From Sphingomonas sp. (lineage in GTDB: Bacteria; Pseudomonadota; Alphaproteobacteria; Sphingomonadales; Sphingomonadaceae): a stretch of 33,705 bases of DNA. A program made the translations under genes and the position numbers. A model generated the notes under the pieces. The model was not told where the DNA came from. It ran no database searches and saw nothing but the letters and a program-made list of their open reading frames with translations. The stretch lies in assembly GCA_025356055.1 (NCBI GenBank), contig JANXUU010000107.1, positions 1-33,705 of the forward strand, given 5' to 3'. Shown here piece after piece: positions 8,110-16,421 of this stretch. Numbering within the stretch: position 1 is the first letter of the stretch; each line of letters opens with the position of its first letter.

Positions 8110-10137
8110 ATGACGACGATGCTTAAAAATTACGCCACCGACGCATGGGTTGAAGCAACGGGTGGCACGGCCGTAATCCGCTCGGCGATCACCGGAGGCG
8201 AGATCGCGCGCACCGGCAGCGACGGGCTGAACTTTGCCGCAATGATCAACCACGCCCGCACTGTCGGCGGGCCGGCGTTGCGCAAGATGACCTTCCACGA
8301 CCGCGCATGGATGCTGAAAGCCCTCGCCACCGCAATCATGGAGCGCAAGGAAGAGCTCTATGCGCTTTCCACGACCACCGGCGCGACCCGCAAGGACGGC
8401 TGGATCGACATTGAGGGCGGAGCCGGAACGCTGTTCACCATGTCGTCGAAGGGGCGCCGTGAGCTTCCCGATGACGTCGTGCTGATCGACGGAGAAGTGG
8501 AGGGTATCGGCCGCGACGGCACCTTTATCGGCCAGCACATCTACACCTCGCTCAAGGGCGTCGCCGTCCACATCAACGCCTTCAACTTCCCCGTGTGGGG
8601 AATGCTCGAGAAGCTCGGGCCGACCCTGCTCGCCGGGGTCCCCGCAATCGTCAAGCCGGGCACCGCGACCGCCCACGTGACCGAGGCCGCGGTGCGGATC
8701 ATGGTCGAGGCGGGGGTGCTTCCGCCCGGCGCGCTCCAGCTGATTGTCGGTTCGGTCGGCGATCTGCTCGATCATCTGGGCTGCCAGGACGTCGTCTCGT
8801 TCACCGGCTCGGCGACGACCGCGATGAAGCTCCAGACGCATCCGGTGATTGCGCGCGAGTCAGTGCGGTTCATCGCCGAACGCGACTCGCTTAACGCCTC
8901 GATCCTCGGCCCAGACGCCGGCCCTGACACGCCCGAATTCGACCTGTTCATTCGCGAAGTCGTGCAGGAAATGACCACCAAGGCGGGGCAGAAATGCACC
9001 GCTATCCGCCGCGCGATGGTACCGGCTCACTGGCTCGACGCGGCCGAGGCGGCGCTCAAGCAGCGGCTCGGCCAAGTCGTTGTCGGCGACCCCTCGGTCG
9101 AAGGCGTGACGATGGGCGCGCTTGCGGGCCAGGGTCAGCTCGACGACGTTCGGCGACAAGCGCGCAGGATCGGCGCCGAGGCGCGCCTCGTGTTCGGCGA
9201 ATTCGAAACGGTTGACGCACGCGGTGTTGAACCGGGGCAGGGGGCGTTCATCACTCCGCTTCTGTTCCGCGCCGACCACCCGTGGACCTCCGCACTCGTC
9301 CACGATGTCGAGGCGTTCGGCCCGGTCGCGACGCTGATGCCCTACACCGACCTTGACGACGCCATCGCGCTCGCCAATCGCGGGCTTGGATCGCTCGTGC
9401 TGTCGATGTTCACCCACGACCCCCAGGTCGCGCGTGAGTTCGTCATCGGCGTTGGCTCGTTCCACGGCCGCATCGTGCTGATCGACCGCGACAGCGCACG
9501 CGAATCGACCGGCCACGGCTCCCCGCTGCCGATGCTGATCCACGGCGGACCCGGCCGTGCGGGCGGGGGCGAGGAGATGGGCGGTGTCCGCGGGGTCAAG
9601 CATTACATGCAACGCACCGCCTTGCAGGGCAGCCCACGCGTGCTCAGCGCGGTGGTCAATCGCTGGCTCCCCGGCGCACCGCGTCATCACGAAGGTCCAC
9701 ACCCGTTCCGCCTTCACTTCGACGAGCTCGAGGTCGGTAGATGTTTTGACAGCCGCGAACGCATCGTCACTCTGGAGGATATCGAGCATTTCGCCGAGTT
9801 CACAGGCGACACTTTCTACGCCCACATGGATGAGGAGGCCGCCGCCGCGAACCCGTTCTTCCACGGCCGCGTCGCGCACGGCTACCTCATCCTGTCGTTC
9901 GCCGCAGGGCTGTTCGTCGATCCGGCGCCGGGCCCCGTCCTCGCCAACACCGGGCTCGATAACCTTCGCTTCGTCAAACCGTTGATGCCTGGCGAGGCGA
10001 TGAAGGTTGCGCTGACGGTGAAGGCCAAGGCCAAGCGTAACGATGAGTATGGCGAGGTCCGCTGGGCGGTGCAGGTTACCGATGGCGGGGATGAAACCGT
10101 TGCCACCTACGAGCTGTTGACAATGGTCGCCTTCTAG
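8110..10137 (+). CDS. paaZ: Bifunctional oxepin-CoA hydrolase / 3-oxo-5,6-didehydrosuberyl-CoA semialdehyde dehydrogenase
   Basis: 675 residues, a natural fusion. Residues about 1-520 are an aldehyde dehydrogenase with general base E257 in IAERDSLNASI and nucleophile C296 in AGQKCTAIRRA. Residues about 540-675 are a MaoC-like hotdog domain with the catalytic pair D567 and H572 in GDTFYAH, followed by FHGRVAHGYLILSF. The MaoC part opens the oxepin ring, and the dehydrogenase part oxidises the resulting aldehyde with NADP before it cyclises into a dead-end product. ATG 8110 follows a GAAGGA ribosome site (8097-8102). The stop interlocks with that of the marR gene in CTAG at 10134-10137. Confidence 0.96.
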   Translation: MTTMLKNYATDAWVEATGGTAVIRSAITGGEIARTGSDGLNFAAMINHARTVGGPALRKMTFHDRAWMLKALATAIMERKEELYALSTTTGATRKDGWIDIEGGAGTLFTMSSKGRRELPDDVVLIDGEVEGIGRDGTFIGQHIYTSLKGVAVHINAFNFPVWGMLEKLGPTLLAGVPAIVKPGTATAHVTEAAVRIMVEAGVLPPGALQLIVGSVGDLLDHLGCQDVVSFTGSATTAMKLQTHPVIARESVRFIAERDSLNASILGPDAGPDTPEFDLFIREVVQEMTTKAGQKCTAIRRAMVPAHWLDAAEAALKQRLGQVVVGDPSVEGVTMGALAGQGQLDDVRRQARRIGAEARLVFGEFETVDARGVEPGQGAFITPLLFRADHPWTSALVHDVEAFGPVATLMPYTDLDDAIALANRGLGSLVLSMFTHDPQVAREFVIGVGSFHGRIVLIDRDSARESTGHGSPLPMLIHGGPGRAGGGEEMGGVRGVKHYMQRTALQGSPRVLSAVVNRWLPGAPRHHEGPHPFRLHFDELEVGRCFDSRERIVTLEDIEHFAEFTGDTFYAHMDEEAAAANPFFHGRVAHGYLILSFAAGLFVDPAPGPVLANTGLDNLRFVKPLMPGEAMKVALTVKAKAKRNDEYGEVRWAVQVTDGGDETVATYELLTMVAF

Positions 10138-10589
10138 TCGGGACCACCGCCACTGTTGAGCGCGGCCGCCTCGACCCGGCGGAGCAAGGTTTCCAGCGTA
10201 TTGCGCTCGTCAACGGTGAAGCTTGCGAACAACTCCGCTTCGGCCGCCAACGCCATCGGGGCGATATCGGCATAGAGCGCGCGCCCGTCCTCGGTCAGCG
10301 ATAAAAAGTGCGAGCGACCGTCGGCGGGATTGTCGTCGGCCGCGATCAGGCCGCGCTCGATCAACGCCGCGGCGGCGCGGCTGATCGCGATCTTGTCCAT
10401 CCGCGTCGCATCGCCGAGGCTAGCCGGGGTCGCACTCGCGGTTTCAGCGAGGATGGTGATCAGCCGCCACTCGGGGATGCGCAGCCCGAAGCGCTTGCGA
10501 TAAGCGCCCGAAATCCGCGACGACACCGCATTCGAGGCAACCGACAGGCGATAGGGCAGGAATTTTTCGAGCGTGAGTGTGGTTGTCAT
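10134..10589 (-). CDS. MarR-family transcriptional regulator
   Basis: 151 residues from ATG 10589. The winged helix-turn-helix is plain: RISGAYRKRFGLRIPEWRLI, ATPASLGDATRMDKIAISRA, AALIERGLIAADDNPADGRS, then the wing HFLSLTEDGRALY. The frame is open to 10769, but that extension runs through the riboswitch on the other strand and looks non-coding. It converges on paaZ and diverges from the metX leader. The ligand and targets are unknown. A perfect palindrome at 10632-10645 lies 43 bases upstream of its start and is a candidate autoregulatory operator. A role in aromatic-acid control is possible from position only. Confidence 0.85.
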   Translation of the reverse strand: MTTTLTLEKFLPYRLSVASNAVSSRISGAYRKRFGLRIPEWRLITILAETASATPASLGDATRMDKIAISRAAAALIERGLIAADDNPADGRSHFLSLTEDGRALYADIAPMALAAEAELFASFTVDERNTLETLLRRVEAAALNSGGGPD

Positions 10590-10631
10590 TGCAACCTTAT
10601 TGGCATGTCGCGGCATAACCTGTCTACATAT

Positions 10632-10645
10632 TTTGGGATCCCAAA
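10632..10645. promoter_or_regulatory. Perfect 14-bp palindrome between marR and the metX riboswitch
   Basis: TTTGGGATCCCAAA is a perfect inverted repeat in a locally AT-richer stretch of the divergent region. It lies upstream of the marR start (-) and about 50 bases upstream of the riboswitch (+). The placement suits an operator for the MarR protein or another regulator. On the minus strand TTGGGA could overlap a -35 element. No binding protein can be named from the sequence. Confidence 0.45.
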
Positions 10646-10689
10646 GATCGGCGCCGCTTGACTTGGCGCCTTGTGCACGGCACATCGCG

Positions 10690-10806
10690 GCTTCCATCGA
10701 GACCGGCTGAGGGACAGGCCCGAAGAAGCCGGGGCAACCACATGGGGGTAACTCCATGCACGGTGCCAAGTCCTGCGGGGACCGTTTGAGTCCACCGGCA
10801 GATGGT
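10690..10806 (+). promoter_or_regulatory. SAM-I (S-box) riboswitch
   Basis: The conserved S-box core is present in order. P1 pairs CCATC (10694-10698) with GATGG (10801-10805). P2 pairs CCGGC (10703-10707) with GCCGG (10728-10732) and encloses the kink-turn/pseudoknot sequence GAGGGACAGGCCCGAAGAA. GGGGCAACC follows. P3 pairs CATGGGG with CTCCATG (10741-10758). Then come the ligand-core GGTGCCAAGTCCTGC (10762-10776), a P4 hairpin GGAC/GTCC (10779-10793), and the closing AGATGG. The element would sense S-adenosylmethionine and lower metX-metB expression. TTGACT at 10658-10663 may be the -35. The distance to the start codon (83 bases) leaves room for an expression platform; I saw no hairpin with a U-run, so translational control is likely. 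Confidence 0.93.
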
Positions 10807-10888
10807 CGTGAGCAGCCGCTCTGTCGTGGCCGCGCGCACTATCCGTCATCCGCAAGCCTCTCGATGCGTGGAGGTGAATTCGGACGAG

Positions 10889-11875
10889 ATGACTAGCCTG
10901 ACTGCCCTTTCCAAGAAGTTGCCACCAGACAGTGTCGTGTATCCGCGCGGCGAGACCGGGACATTTGAAACGACGCTGGCCCTGGTCCACGGCGGGCGCG
11001 CGACGGTCGAAGTCCAATATGAGTTTGCAGGTTCACTCGATGCGCCCCTGCTGGTCGTCGCCGGCGGCATTTCGGCGGGCCGCCACGTCCTCGCCAATTC
11101 CGCCGATCCCGCGCCCGGTTGGTGGCAGTCGCAAGCCGGAGCGCTCGCTTGCTATCGCGTCGTCGCGATCGACTGGATCGGCGGCGACGGATCGCTCGAC
11201 GCGCCGATCGACGCTGGCGACCAGGCGGCGGCACTGCTCGCGCTGTTCGACCTGCTCGAAATCGATGGTGCTGCCGCGTTCATCGGTTCAAGTTACGGCG
11301 CGATGATGGGGATGCAGGGGGTTGCCCTAGCCCCGCACCGCTTCGGCGCGCTCCTTGCGATCAGCGCCTCGGCCTCCGCCCACCCCTTCACCAGCGCCCA
11401 GCGCGCGTTGCAGCGGCAGGCGATCGAGCTTGGCGAGCGGCTTGGGGATCCCGTCACCGGGGTCGCCCTGGCGCGCAAGATCGCGATGCTGAGCTATCGC
11501 ACCGCCGAGGAGTTCGAGGAGCGCTTTCCCGACCCGGTGACCGTCGCGAACGGTCGAGCGTGCGTCCCCGCCGAACCCTATCTCGACGCGCAGGGTGAAC
11601 GCCACTGCCGGCGTATGACCAGCGTCGCCTATCGCCGCCTGTCCGAATCGATCGATCTCCACGCGATCGATCCCGCCGCGATCACAGTACCCGCCACGTT
11701 TGTCGCGGTCGACAGCGACCGGCTGATCCCCTCGCCCGACATTCGTGCGCTGGCGGAACGCGCCCCCGACGGCCGCTTCGTCTCGCTTACCTCGCTGTTC
11801 GGCCATGACGCCTTCCTCAAGGAAGACCGGCTGGTCGCCCGCATCATCGCCGATTTCTTGCAGGAGCTTCCCTAA
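10889..11875 (+). CDS. metX: Homoserine O-acyltransferase (MetX family)
   Basis: 328 residues, alpha/beta-hydrolase fold. The catalytic triad reads S135 in IGSSYGAMMG, D277 in VDSDRLIPSPD and H306 in FGHDAFLKED, as in MetX. The enzyme activates homoserine with acetyl-CoA or succinyl-CoA as the first committed step to methionine. MetX-fold enzymes include both kinds of transferase; the partner gene is of the cystathionine gamma-synthase type, so succinylation is plausible but not proven. It is shorter than classical acetyltransferases (about 370 residues). ATG 10889 is chosen with GGAGG at 10870-10874 upstream; an upstream in-frame start at 10802 would lie in the riboswitch. TAATG couples it to metB. 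Confidence 0.9.
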   Translation: MTSLTALSKKLPPDSVVYPRGETGTFETTLALVHGGRATVEVQYEFAGSLDAPLLVVAGGISAGRHVLANSADPAPGWWQSQAGALACYRVVAIDWIGGDGSLDAPIDAGDQAAALLALFDLLEIDGAAAFIGSSYGAMMGMQGVALAPHRFGALLAISASASAHPFTSAQRALQRQAIELGERLGDPVTGVALARKIAMLSYRTAEEFEERFPDPVTVANGRACVPAEPYLDAQGERHCRRMTSVAYRRLSESIDLHAIDPAAITVPATFVAVDSDRLIPSPDIRALAERAPDGRFVSLTSLFGHDAFLKEDRLVARIIADFLQELP

Positions 11876-13062
11876 TGACTCGTGACCTCAAGCCGGCGAC
11901 GAAGGCGGTTCGCGCCGGGATCGATTGCGACACCAGCTTCGGCGCGGTCACCCCGCCGATCGTGCTGTCGTCGAACTTCACCTTCGAAGGCTTCGATGCC
12001 AAGCGGAAGTACGACTATAGCCGCTCGGGCAATCCGACGCGCGATCAGCTGGCCGAAGCGCTTGCGGCACTCGAAGGCGGGGCAGGGGGGGTTATAACCT
12101 CGACCGGAATGGCGGCGATCGCGCTCGTGCTCAACGCCATGCTGCGGCCCGGCGACCGGCTGCTCGTGCCCCACGACTGCTATGGCGGAAGCTGGCGCTT
12201 GTTCGGCGCGCTCGCGGCGAAGGGCGCGTTCGAGCTTCGCAACGCCGATTTCAGCGACCCGGCGAGCGTTACGGCTGCGCTCGAGTGGAAGCCGAAATTG
12301 GTGTGGATCGAGACTCCGTCGAACCCCCTGATGCGCATCACCGACATCGAAGCCGTGGCCCGTGCATCGCACGCCGCGGGCGCGCTGGTCGCGGTCGACA
12401 ATACTTTCCTCTCGCCCGCGCTTCAGCGACCGCTTGAGCTCGGGGCCGACATCGTCGTCCATTCGACGACCAAGTACATCAACGGGCATAGCGACATCGT
12501 TGGCGGCGCGGTCATCGCCAAGGACGCCGCGGTGCATGAGCAGCTGGCGTGGTGGGCTAACTGCCTCGGCCTGACGGGAGCGCCGTTCGACAGCTTCCTG
12601 ACCATGCGCGGCCTGCGAACGCTAGACGTGCGCCTTCGTCAGCACCAGGAGAATACCGCTGCGATCGTCGATCAACTCCAGGCGCATCCGGCGGTGGCGA
12701 AGGTTCATTATCCGGGGCTCGCCGACCATCCCGGCCACGCCGTCGCCGCGCGCCAGCAGGACGGGTTCGGGGCGATGCTGTCGTTCGAACTGGCCGGTGG
12801 GGAGGCCGCAGTGCGCCGTCTGCTCGAAGGGCTCGAATTGTTCAGCCTTGCTGAATCATTGGGCGGAGTCGAAAGCCTAATCGCACACCCGGCGACGATG
12901 ACCCATGCCGCCATGACCCCCGAAGCGCGCGCTACCGCCGGGATCGGCGCTGGGCTGCTCCGCGTGTCGGTTGGGATCGAGCATATCGACGACCTCGCCG
13001 GCGAGCTTGGCGCCGGGCTCGACCGCGCGGGCACCGCGACCGAGGAGCGCCGCGTCGCTTAG
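11875..13062 (+). CDS. metB: Cystathionine gamma-synthase / O-succinylhomoserine (thiol)-lyase
   Basis: 395 residues of the Cys/Met-metabolism PLP family. The PLP lysine is K200 in HSTTKYINGHSDIVGG. Other family segments are KYDYSRSGNPTRDQLAEAL, ITSTGMAAI, ETPSNPLMRITDI, VDNTFLSPALQRPL and LAESLGGVESLIAHPATMTH. The NFTFEGF...YDYSR start is typical of MetB. It condenses an acylated homoserine with cysteine to give cystathionine, although direct sulfhydrylation (MetZ-like) cannot be excluded. It is co-transcribed with metX behind the SAM riboswitch. Its TAG interlocks with the SDR stop at 13059-13062. Confidence 0.9.
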   Translation: MTRDLKPATKAVRAGIDCDTSFGAVTPPIVLSSNFTFEGFDAKRKYDYSRSGNPTRDQLAEALAALEGGAGGVITSTGMAAIALVLNAMLRPGDRLLVPHDCYGGSWRLFGALAAKGAFELRNADFSDPASVTAALEWKPKLVWIETPSNPLMRITDIEAVARASHAAGALVAVDNTFLSPALQRPLELGADIVVHSTTKYINGHSDIVGGAVIAKDAAVHEQLAWWANCLGLTGAPFDSFLTMRGLRTLDVRLRQHQENTAAIVDQLQAHPAVAKVHYPGLADHPGHAVAARQQDGFGAMLSFELAGGEAAVRRLLEGLELFSLAESLGGVESLIAHPATMTHAAMTPEARATAGIGAGLLRVSVGIEHIDDLAGELGAGLDRAGTATEERRVA

Positions 13063-13802
13063 CCCGGGTTGAGCATCGCCAGCACCTGCTCGACCGTTCC
13101 GTCGCGCTCGGCGAAGCGCAGCGGCTTGACCCGCTCGACCAGGATTTCGGCCGGGGTCGGAACCTGCGCAAACAGCCGCATTACCTCGTCGGCAAACTCG
13201 TCGAGCGGCTGGTAGTTGGGGTTGCTCGCCTGCCCCGGGGTCAGGTCGGTCTGCACCCCTGGCGGGACTAGCTCGATGACTTCGACCTTCCCCTTGAGCG
13301 CAATCCGCAGCGACACGGTATAGCTGTGAAGCGCGGCCTTGGTCGCGGAATAGGTCGGCGCGCGGCTCGTCGGCTGAAAGGCAAGACCCGACGTCACATT
13401 GACGATTACGGAATCGAGTTGCGACAGCAACTGAGGCAGCAGTTTATCGATCAGCCTGATCGGACCGAGTAAATTGGTCTCGATCACCGCCTTGGCGTCC
13501 GCGAGGTCGCGCGGTCCTGACATATCCTCGAGCGGCATGATCCCGGCATTGTTGATCAGCACATTGATCTTAGACCCGGTCGAGGCGAGGTGCCGCACGA
13601 AATCGCGGATCGCCTCCTGATCATCGATGTCGAGCAGTACGGCGCGCATCCGTTCGCGCCCGACCAGCGTCTCATCGAGCGCATCGTGACGACGACCGGT
13701 CACGATGACGTCGTTCCCAAGGTCGTAAAACCGTTGCGCCAGTGCGCGACCGATGCCGTTGCTGCCGCCCGTCAAAAGGATGGTGTTGCCGGTCATTTTC
13801 AT
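13059..13802 (-). CDS. Short-chain dehydrogenase/reductase
   Basis: 247 residues, classical SDR. The cofactor loop is TGGSNGIG at 11-18, NNAG lies at 84-87, and the catalytic S138, Y151 and K155 sit in VTSGLAFQPTS and YSATKAALHS. VEVIELVPPGVQTDLTPGQ follows. The C-terminus resembles DltE-like SDRs of unknown substrate. ATG 13802 is used; a second ATG two codons in is equally possible, and neither has a good ribosome site. It stands alone on this strand between metB (convergent) and the metallo-hydrolase gene (divergent). The function beyond NAD(P)-dependent oxidoreduction is unknown. Confidence 0.88.
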   Translation of the reverse strand: MKMTGNTILLTGGSNGIGRALAQRFYDLGNDVIVTGRRHDALDETLVGRERMRAVLLDIDDQEAIRDFVRHLASTGSKINVLINNAGIMPLEDMSGPRDLADAKAVIETNLLGPIRLIDKLLPQLLSQLDSVIVNVTSGLAFQPTSRAPTYSATKAALHSYTVSLRIALKGKVEVIELVPPGVQTDLTPGQASNPNYQPLDEFADEVMRLFAQVPTPAEILVERVKPLRFAERDGTVEQVLAMLNPG

Positions 13803-13886
13803 CAGGAAAGCCTTATGCAGGTGATGACCGCATAACAGACCGGTCCTAGAAAGGATGCTCGCCTTATGATTACCATTCGCTAGTCA

Positions 13887-14876
13887 GTGCCGATGGCGAC
13901 CAGAAACCCTTATTATGACGGCGCGGCGAGCGATCATTTCGACGGGCTTCGCTTCTTCAACCCCGGCCACCCGGCTACCGACCGCGGCCTCGGCGAGATA
14001 ATGCGGTGGAAGCTGCGCGAAACGGCGGCACCCTGGCCCAAGTTAGTGCAGGTCACCCCAGCCAAGCCCGATCTTCTGGTTGACGATCTGCGCATCACGA
14101 TGGTTGGCCATGCGACGCTGTTGATCCAGATCGCCGGGCTTAACCTTGTCACCGATCCGGTGTGGTCGGACCGCGCGAGCCCGCTCGCCTGTGCCGGGCC
14201 GAGGCGCGTCACGGCGCCCGGGATCGCGTTCGACGAGTTGCCGCCGATTGACGCCGTGCTGCTGTCGCATAATCATTACGATCATCTCGATATCGCCAGC
14301 CTCAAGCAACTGGAGGCTCGCGACCGGCCGCTAATCGTCACCACGCTCGGCAACGATGCGATCGTCCGCAAACAGATGCCGCGAGCGCGCTTCGCGGTCG
14401 GCGACTGGAGCGATCGGATCGCGCTCGGCGGCGGGGTCGAGGTGTACATAGTCCCGGCGCATCACTGGTCAGCGCGGTCGATCGGCGATCGACGGATGGC
14501 ATTGTGGTGTGGGTTTGTCGTCACGGGCGCCAACCGCTCGGTCTATTTTGCCGGCGACACTGGCTATGGCGACGGCCAGATCTTTCGCGACATTGGCGCC
14601 CGTTTCCCTGCGCTCGACGCCGCGCTGATCCCGATCGGCGCCTATGCCCCGCGCTGGTTCATGAGCGCGCAGCACACCAATCCCGATGAGGCAGTGCGAA
14701 TCCTCCTCGACCTCGGCGCCAAGCGCGGGTTAGGCATCCATTGGGGCAGCTTCCAGCTTACAGACGAACCGCGCGACGAACCCGTCGAGCGACTCGTCGT
14801 CGCGCTCGCCGCCCACGGGGTCGACTGCTCACGCTTCCCCGCCGCACATCCGGGCCAGCGGTTCGATTTCGGTTAA
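13887..14876 (+). CDS. Metallo-beta-lactamase-fold hydrolase, NAPE-PLD-like
   Basis: 329 residues from GTG 13887, or 327 from ATG 13893; neither start has a clear ribosome site. The two-metal motif SHNHYDHLD (HxHxDH) is followed by a histidine in VPAHHWSAR, the bridging aspartate in FAGDTGYGDG, and the last metal histidine in GIHWGSFQLTDEP. The N-terminus NPYYDGAASDHFDGLRFFNP and HTNPDEAVRI are typical of the NAPE-hydrolysing phospholipase D-like / YtnP-UlaG superfamily. It probably hydrolyses a phosphoester or lactone, perhaps on a phospholipid, but the substrate is not readable. No signal peptide is visible. It faces the truncated receptor gene across a terminator. Confidence 0.87.
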   Translation: MPMATRNPYYDGAASDHFDGLRFFNPGHPATDRGLGEIMRWKLRETAAPWPKLVQVTPAKPDLLVDDLRITMVGHATLLIQIAGLNLVTDPVWSDRASPLACAGPRRVTAPGIAFDELPPIDAVLLSHNHYDHLDIASLKQLEARDRPLIVTTLGNDAIVRKQMPRARFAVGDWSDRIALGGGVEVYIVPAHHWSARSIGDRRMALWCGFVVTGANRSVYFAGDTGYGDGQIFRDIGARFPALDAALIPIGAYAPRWFMSAQHTNPDEAVRILLDLGAKRGLGIHWGSFQLTDEPRDEPVERLVVALAAHGVDCSRFPAAHPGQRFDFG

Positions 14877-14927
14877 TCAAAATGACAACGGCGCCGCGCC
14901 TTGAAGAAGCGCGACGCCGCAGTTGTC
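14876..14927 (-). terminator. Rho-independent terminator of the receptor gene
   Basis: A long hairpin with outer arms GACAAC (14884-14889) and GTTGTC (14922-14927) and GC-rich inner arms GGCG/CGCC and GCGC/GCGC closes around TTGAAGAA. Read on the minus strand it is followed by ATTTTGATTAA, a U-rich tail, so it ends transcripts coming from the receptor gene. On the plus strand no U-run follows. It fills the 64-base gap between the two convergent genes. Confidence 0.7.
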
Positions 14928-14940
14928 GGACGCTTCGCGC

Positions 14941-16359
14941 CTAGAAGCCGATATTCAGCGTGCCGATGAACGTGCGCGGCGATCCGATGGAGAAGTTCGG
15001 GTTACCGGCGGCGTTGATCTGCGTTCCGATATTGCCGAGGTAGAAGCGGTTCGTGACGTTGATCACGTTCAACTGAGCATATGCTCCGCGAAGCCCGAAG
15101 CCGTTGAGCGCAAGGCGAGCATCAAAGTCGATATTAGTGTAGCTCTTGCTGACGACGTCGTTGGTGTCAGTCGCAAACCGCTTGCCGACGTGCTTGCCCT
15201 GAAGGCCGAGCGAAACCGGGCCCATATCGAAACCAATGCGGCCGCCATATTGCCACTTCGGCGTCTCGGTGACCATTTTGCCCGCGGTCGGGGCGCAGGT
15301 GCTGACGACCGTGTTAGTCACAGTCGGCGCTCCGTTGCAATAGATGGTCCCAACCGCGAGCGGGGGCTGCACCACCGCATATTTGGCCGTTCCGAGCAGG
15401 ACATTGTCCTCGAGTTTGGCATCGATGTAGCTGGCGATCGCAAGCAGCGAGAGTTGCTTGACCGGGCGGAACGCAATGCTGGCATCGACACCTTTGCTCT
15501 TCACCTTGCCGACGTTGCGGTCGAGCGAAATACCAAGGTCGGGGTCGAACGACGACACGATGCGGTTCTTGTAATCGATCTTCCAGCCGGTCAGCTGCGC
15601 CTGGATGTTGCGCGTGGTGTAGCGCGCGGTGACGTCATAGGCGTTGGTTTCCTCGGGCGTGACCACGACCACCGGACGGCGGTAGAGGTTGTCGGTGCGA
15701 GGCGACGAGAAGCCCTTTGCATAGTTGGCCGACAGGCTGACCGCGTCAGTAACGTGATAGGTCGCGCCGATGTTGGGAAGCAGCTTGCCGAACTTATACT
15801 TGGCCTTGAACGGGGCGTAGACCGCGTTCGACGGGACTGGCGAACCGAGCGCCGGGGCGAAGTTGGCGGGGACGACATAATTGCCTGCCGCAGGAGCAAT
15901 CGGCGTCGAGCCGAGCACTTGGCTGGTGCAGTAGGCGAAGCCTGAACCGGTGGCGAACGTGTAGCAGTGATTGTTCAGCTCGCGGACGAAAAATGGACGG
16001 CGCACGCCAGCTTCGATGCGCAGCTTCCGGTTGAAGAAGTTGCCGATATACTGGCCCGACAGCTGGTTAAGGAGCGCGATCGAGGTGCGGTCGCGCTGTT
16101 GCAGGACGTTGCCGGCGGCATCGAGCACCGGGGTGCTGTTGCGGCCGCCGAACGGGCTTAGCGCATTGCCGACGAGGTCGAGATAACCGAATTCGCCAGT
16201 CTGGCGATGATGGGCGCGGTCGTAGGTGTAGGCGACACGCACGCGGTTGTCGTGGTTGATGTCATAGATCAGCGAGCTGGTCAGCCCGATGCGGCGGGTA
16301 TTGGTGTTGTTTGGCGTGTAGAGCCGGATGCGGTCGAGCGTGTCGCCGCACGGGCGCAG
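14941..16359 (-). pseudogene. TonB-dependent receptor, 5'-truncated remnant
   Basis: The frame is open for 472 codons from a TAG at 16360-16362 to the stop at 14941, with no credible start. It encodes only the outer-membrane beta-barrel: RIRLYTPNNTNTRRIGL near its left end, RLRIEAGVRRPFF, KLLPNIGATYHVTDAVSLSA, YAKGFSSPRTDNLYRRPVVV, and the C-terminal GTLNIGF ending in the aromatic residue needed for barrel assembly. The signal peptide, TonB box and plug domain (several hundred residues) are absent. Only 142 bases separate it from the next gene, so they are not in another frame nearby. The earliest possible start, GTG 16242, falls inside a barrel strand. Homology continues past that GTG to about 16350, which argues for a deletion. 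It is a probable dead gene, and the former substrate is unknown. Confidence 0.8.
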
Positions 16360-16421
16360 CTACCGGTCGATTAAGACAATCGGAAGACTCGCTGAAGCGA
16401 CCTTTTGATTGCTCTTGATCC

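Noticed and set aside
10590-10769. Upstream extension of the marR frame to an ATG at 10769
   Set aside because: The extra 60 residues overlap the riboswitch on the opposite strand and look non-coding; MTTTLTLEKF at 10589 is a normal MarR start.
13094-13105. GACCG-TT-CCGTC, near-match to the same operator
   Set aside because: It is inside the SDR gene, has one mismatch, and does not share the ATTrrCC flank found at the two promoter sites.
13810-13868. Direct repeat GCCTTATG at 13810-13817 and 13861-13868 between the SDR and metallo-hydrolase genes
   Set aside because: Only eight bases, two copies, no symmetry, and not placed over a convincing promoter. Too weak to call a site.
16240-16242. 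GTG as a genuine start of a short, functional receptor
   Set aside because: Barrel homology continues upstream of it to about 16350, and a barrel without signal peptide or plug could not be exported or work as a TonB-dependent receptor.
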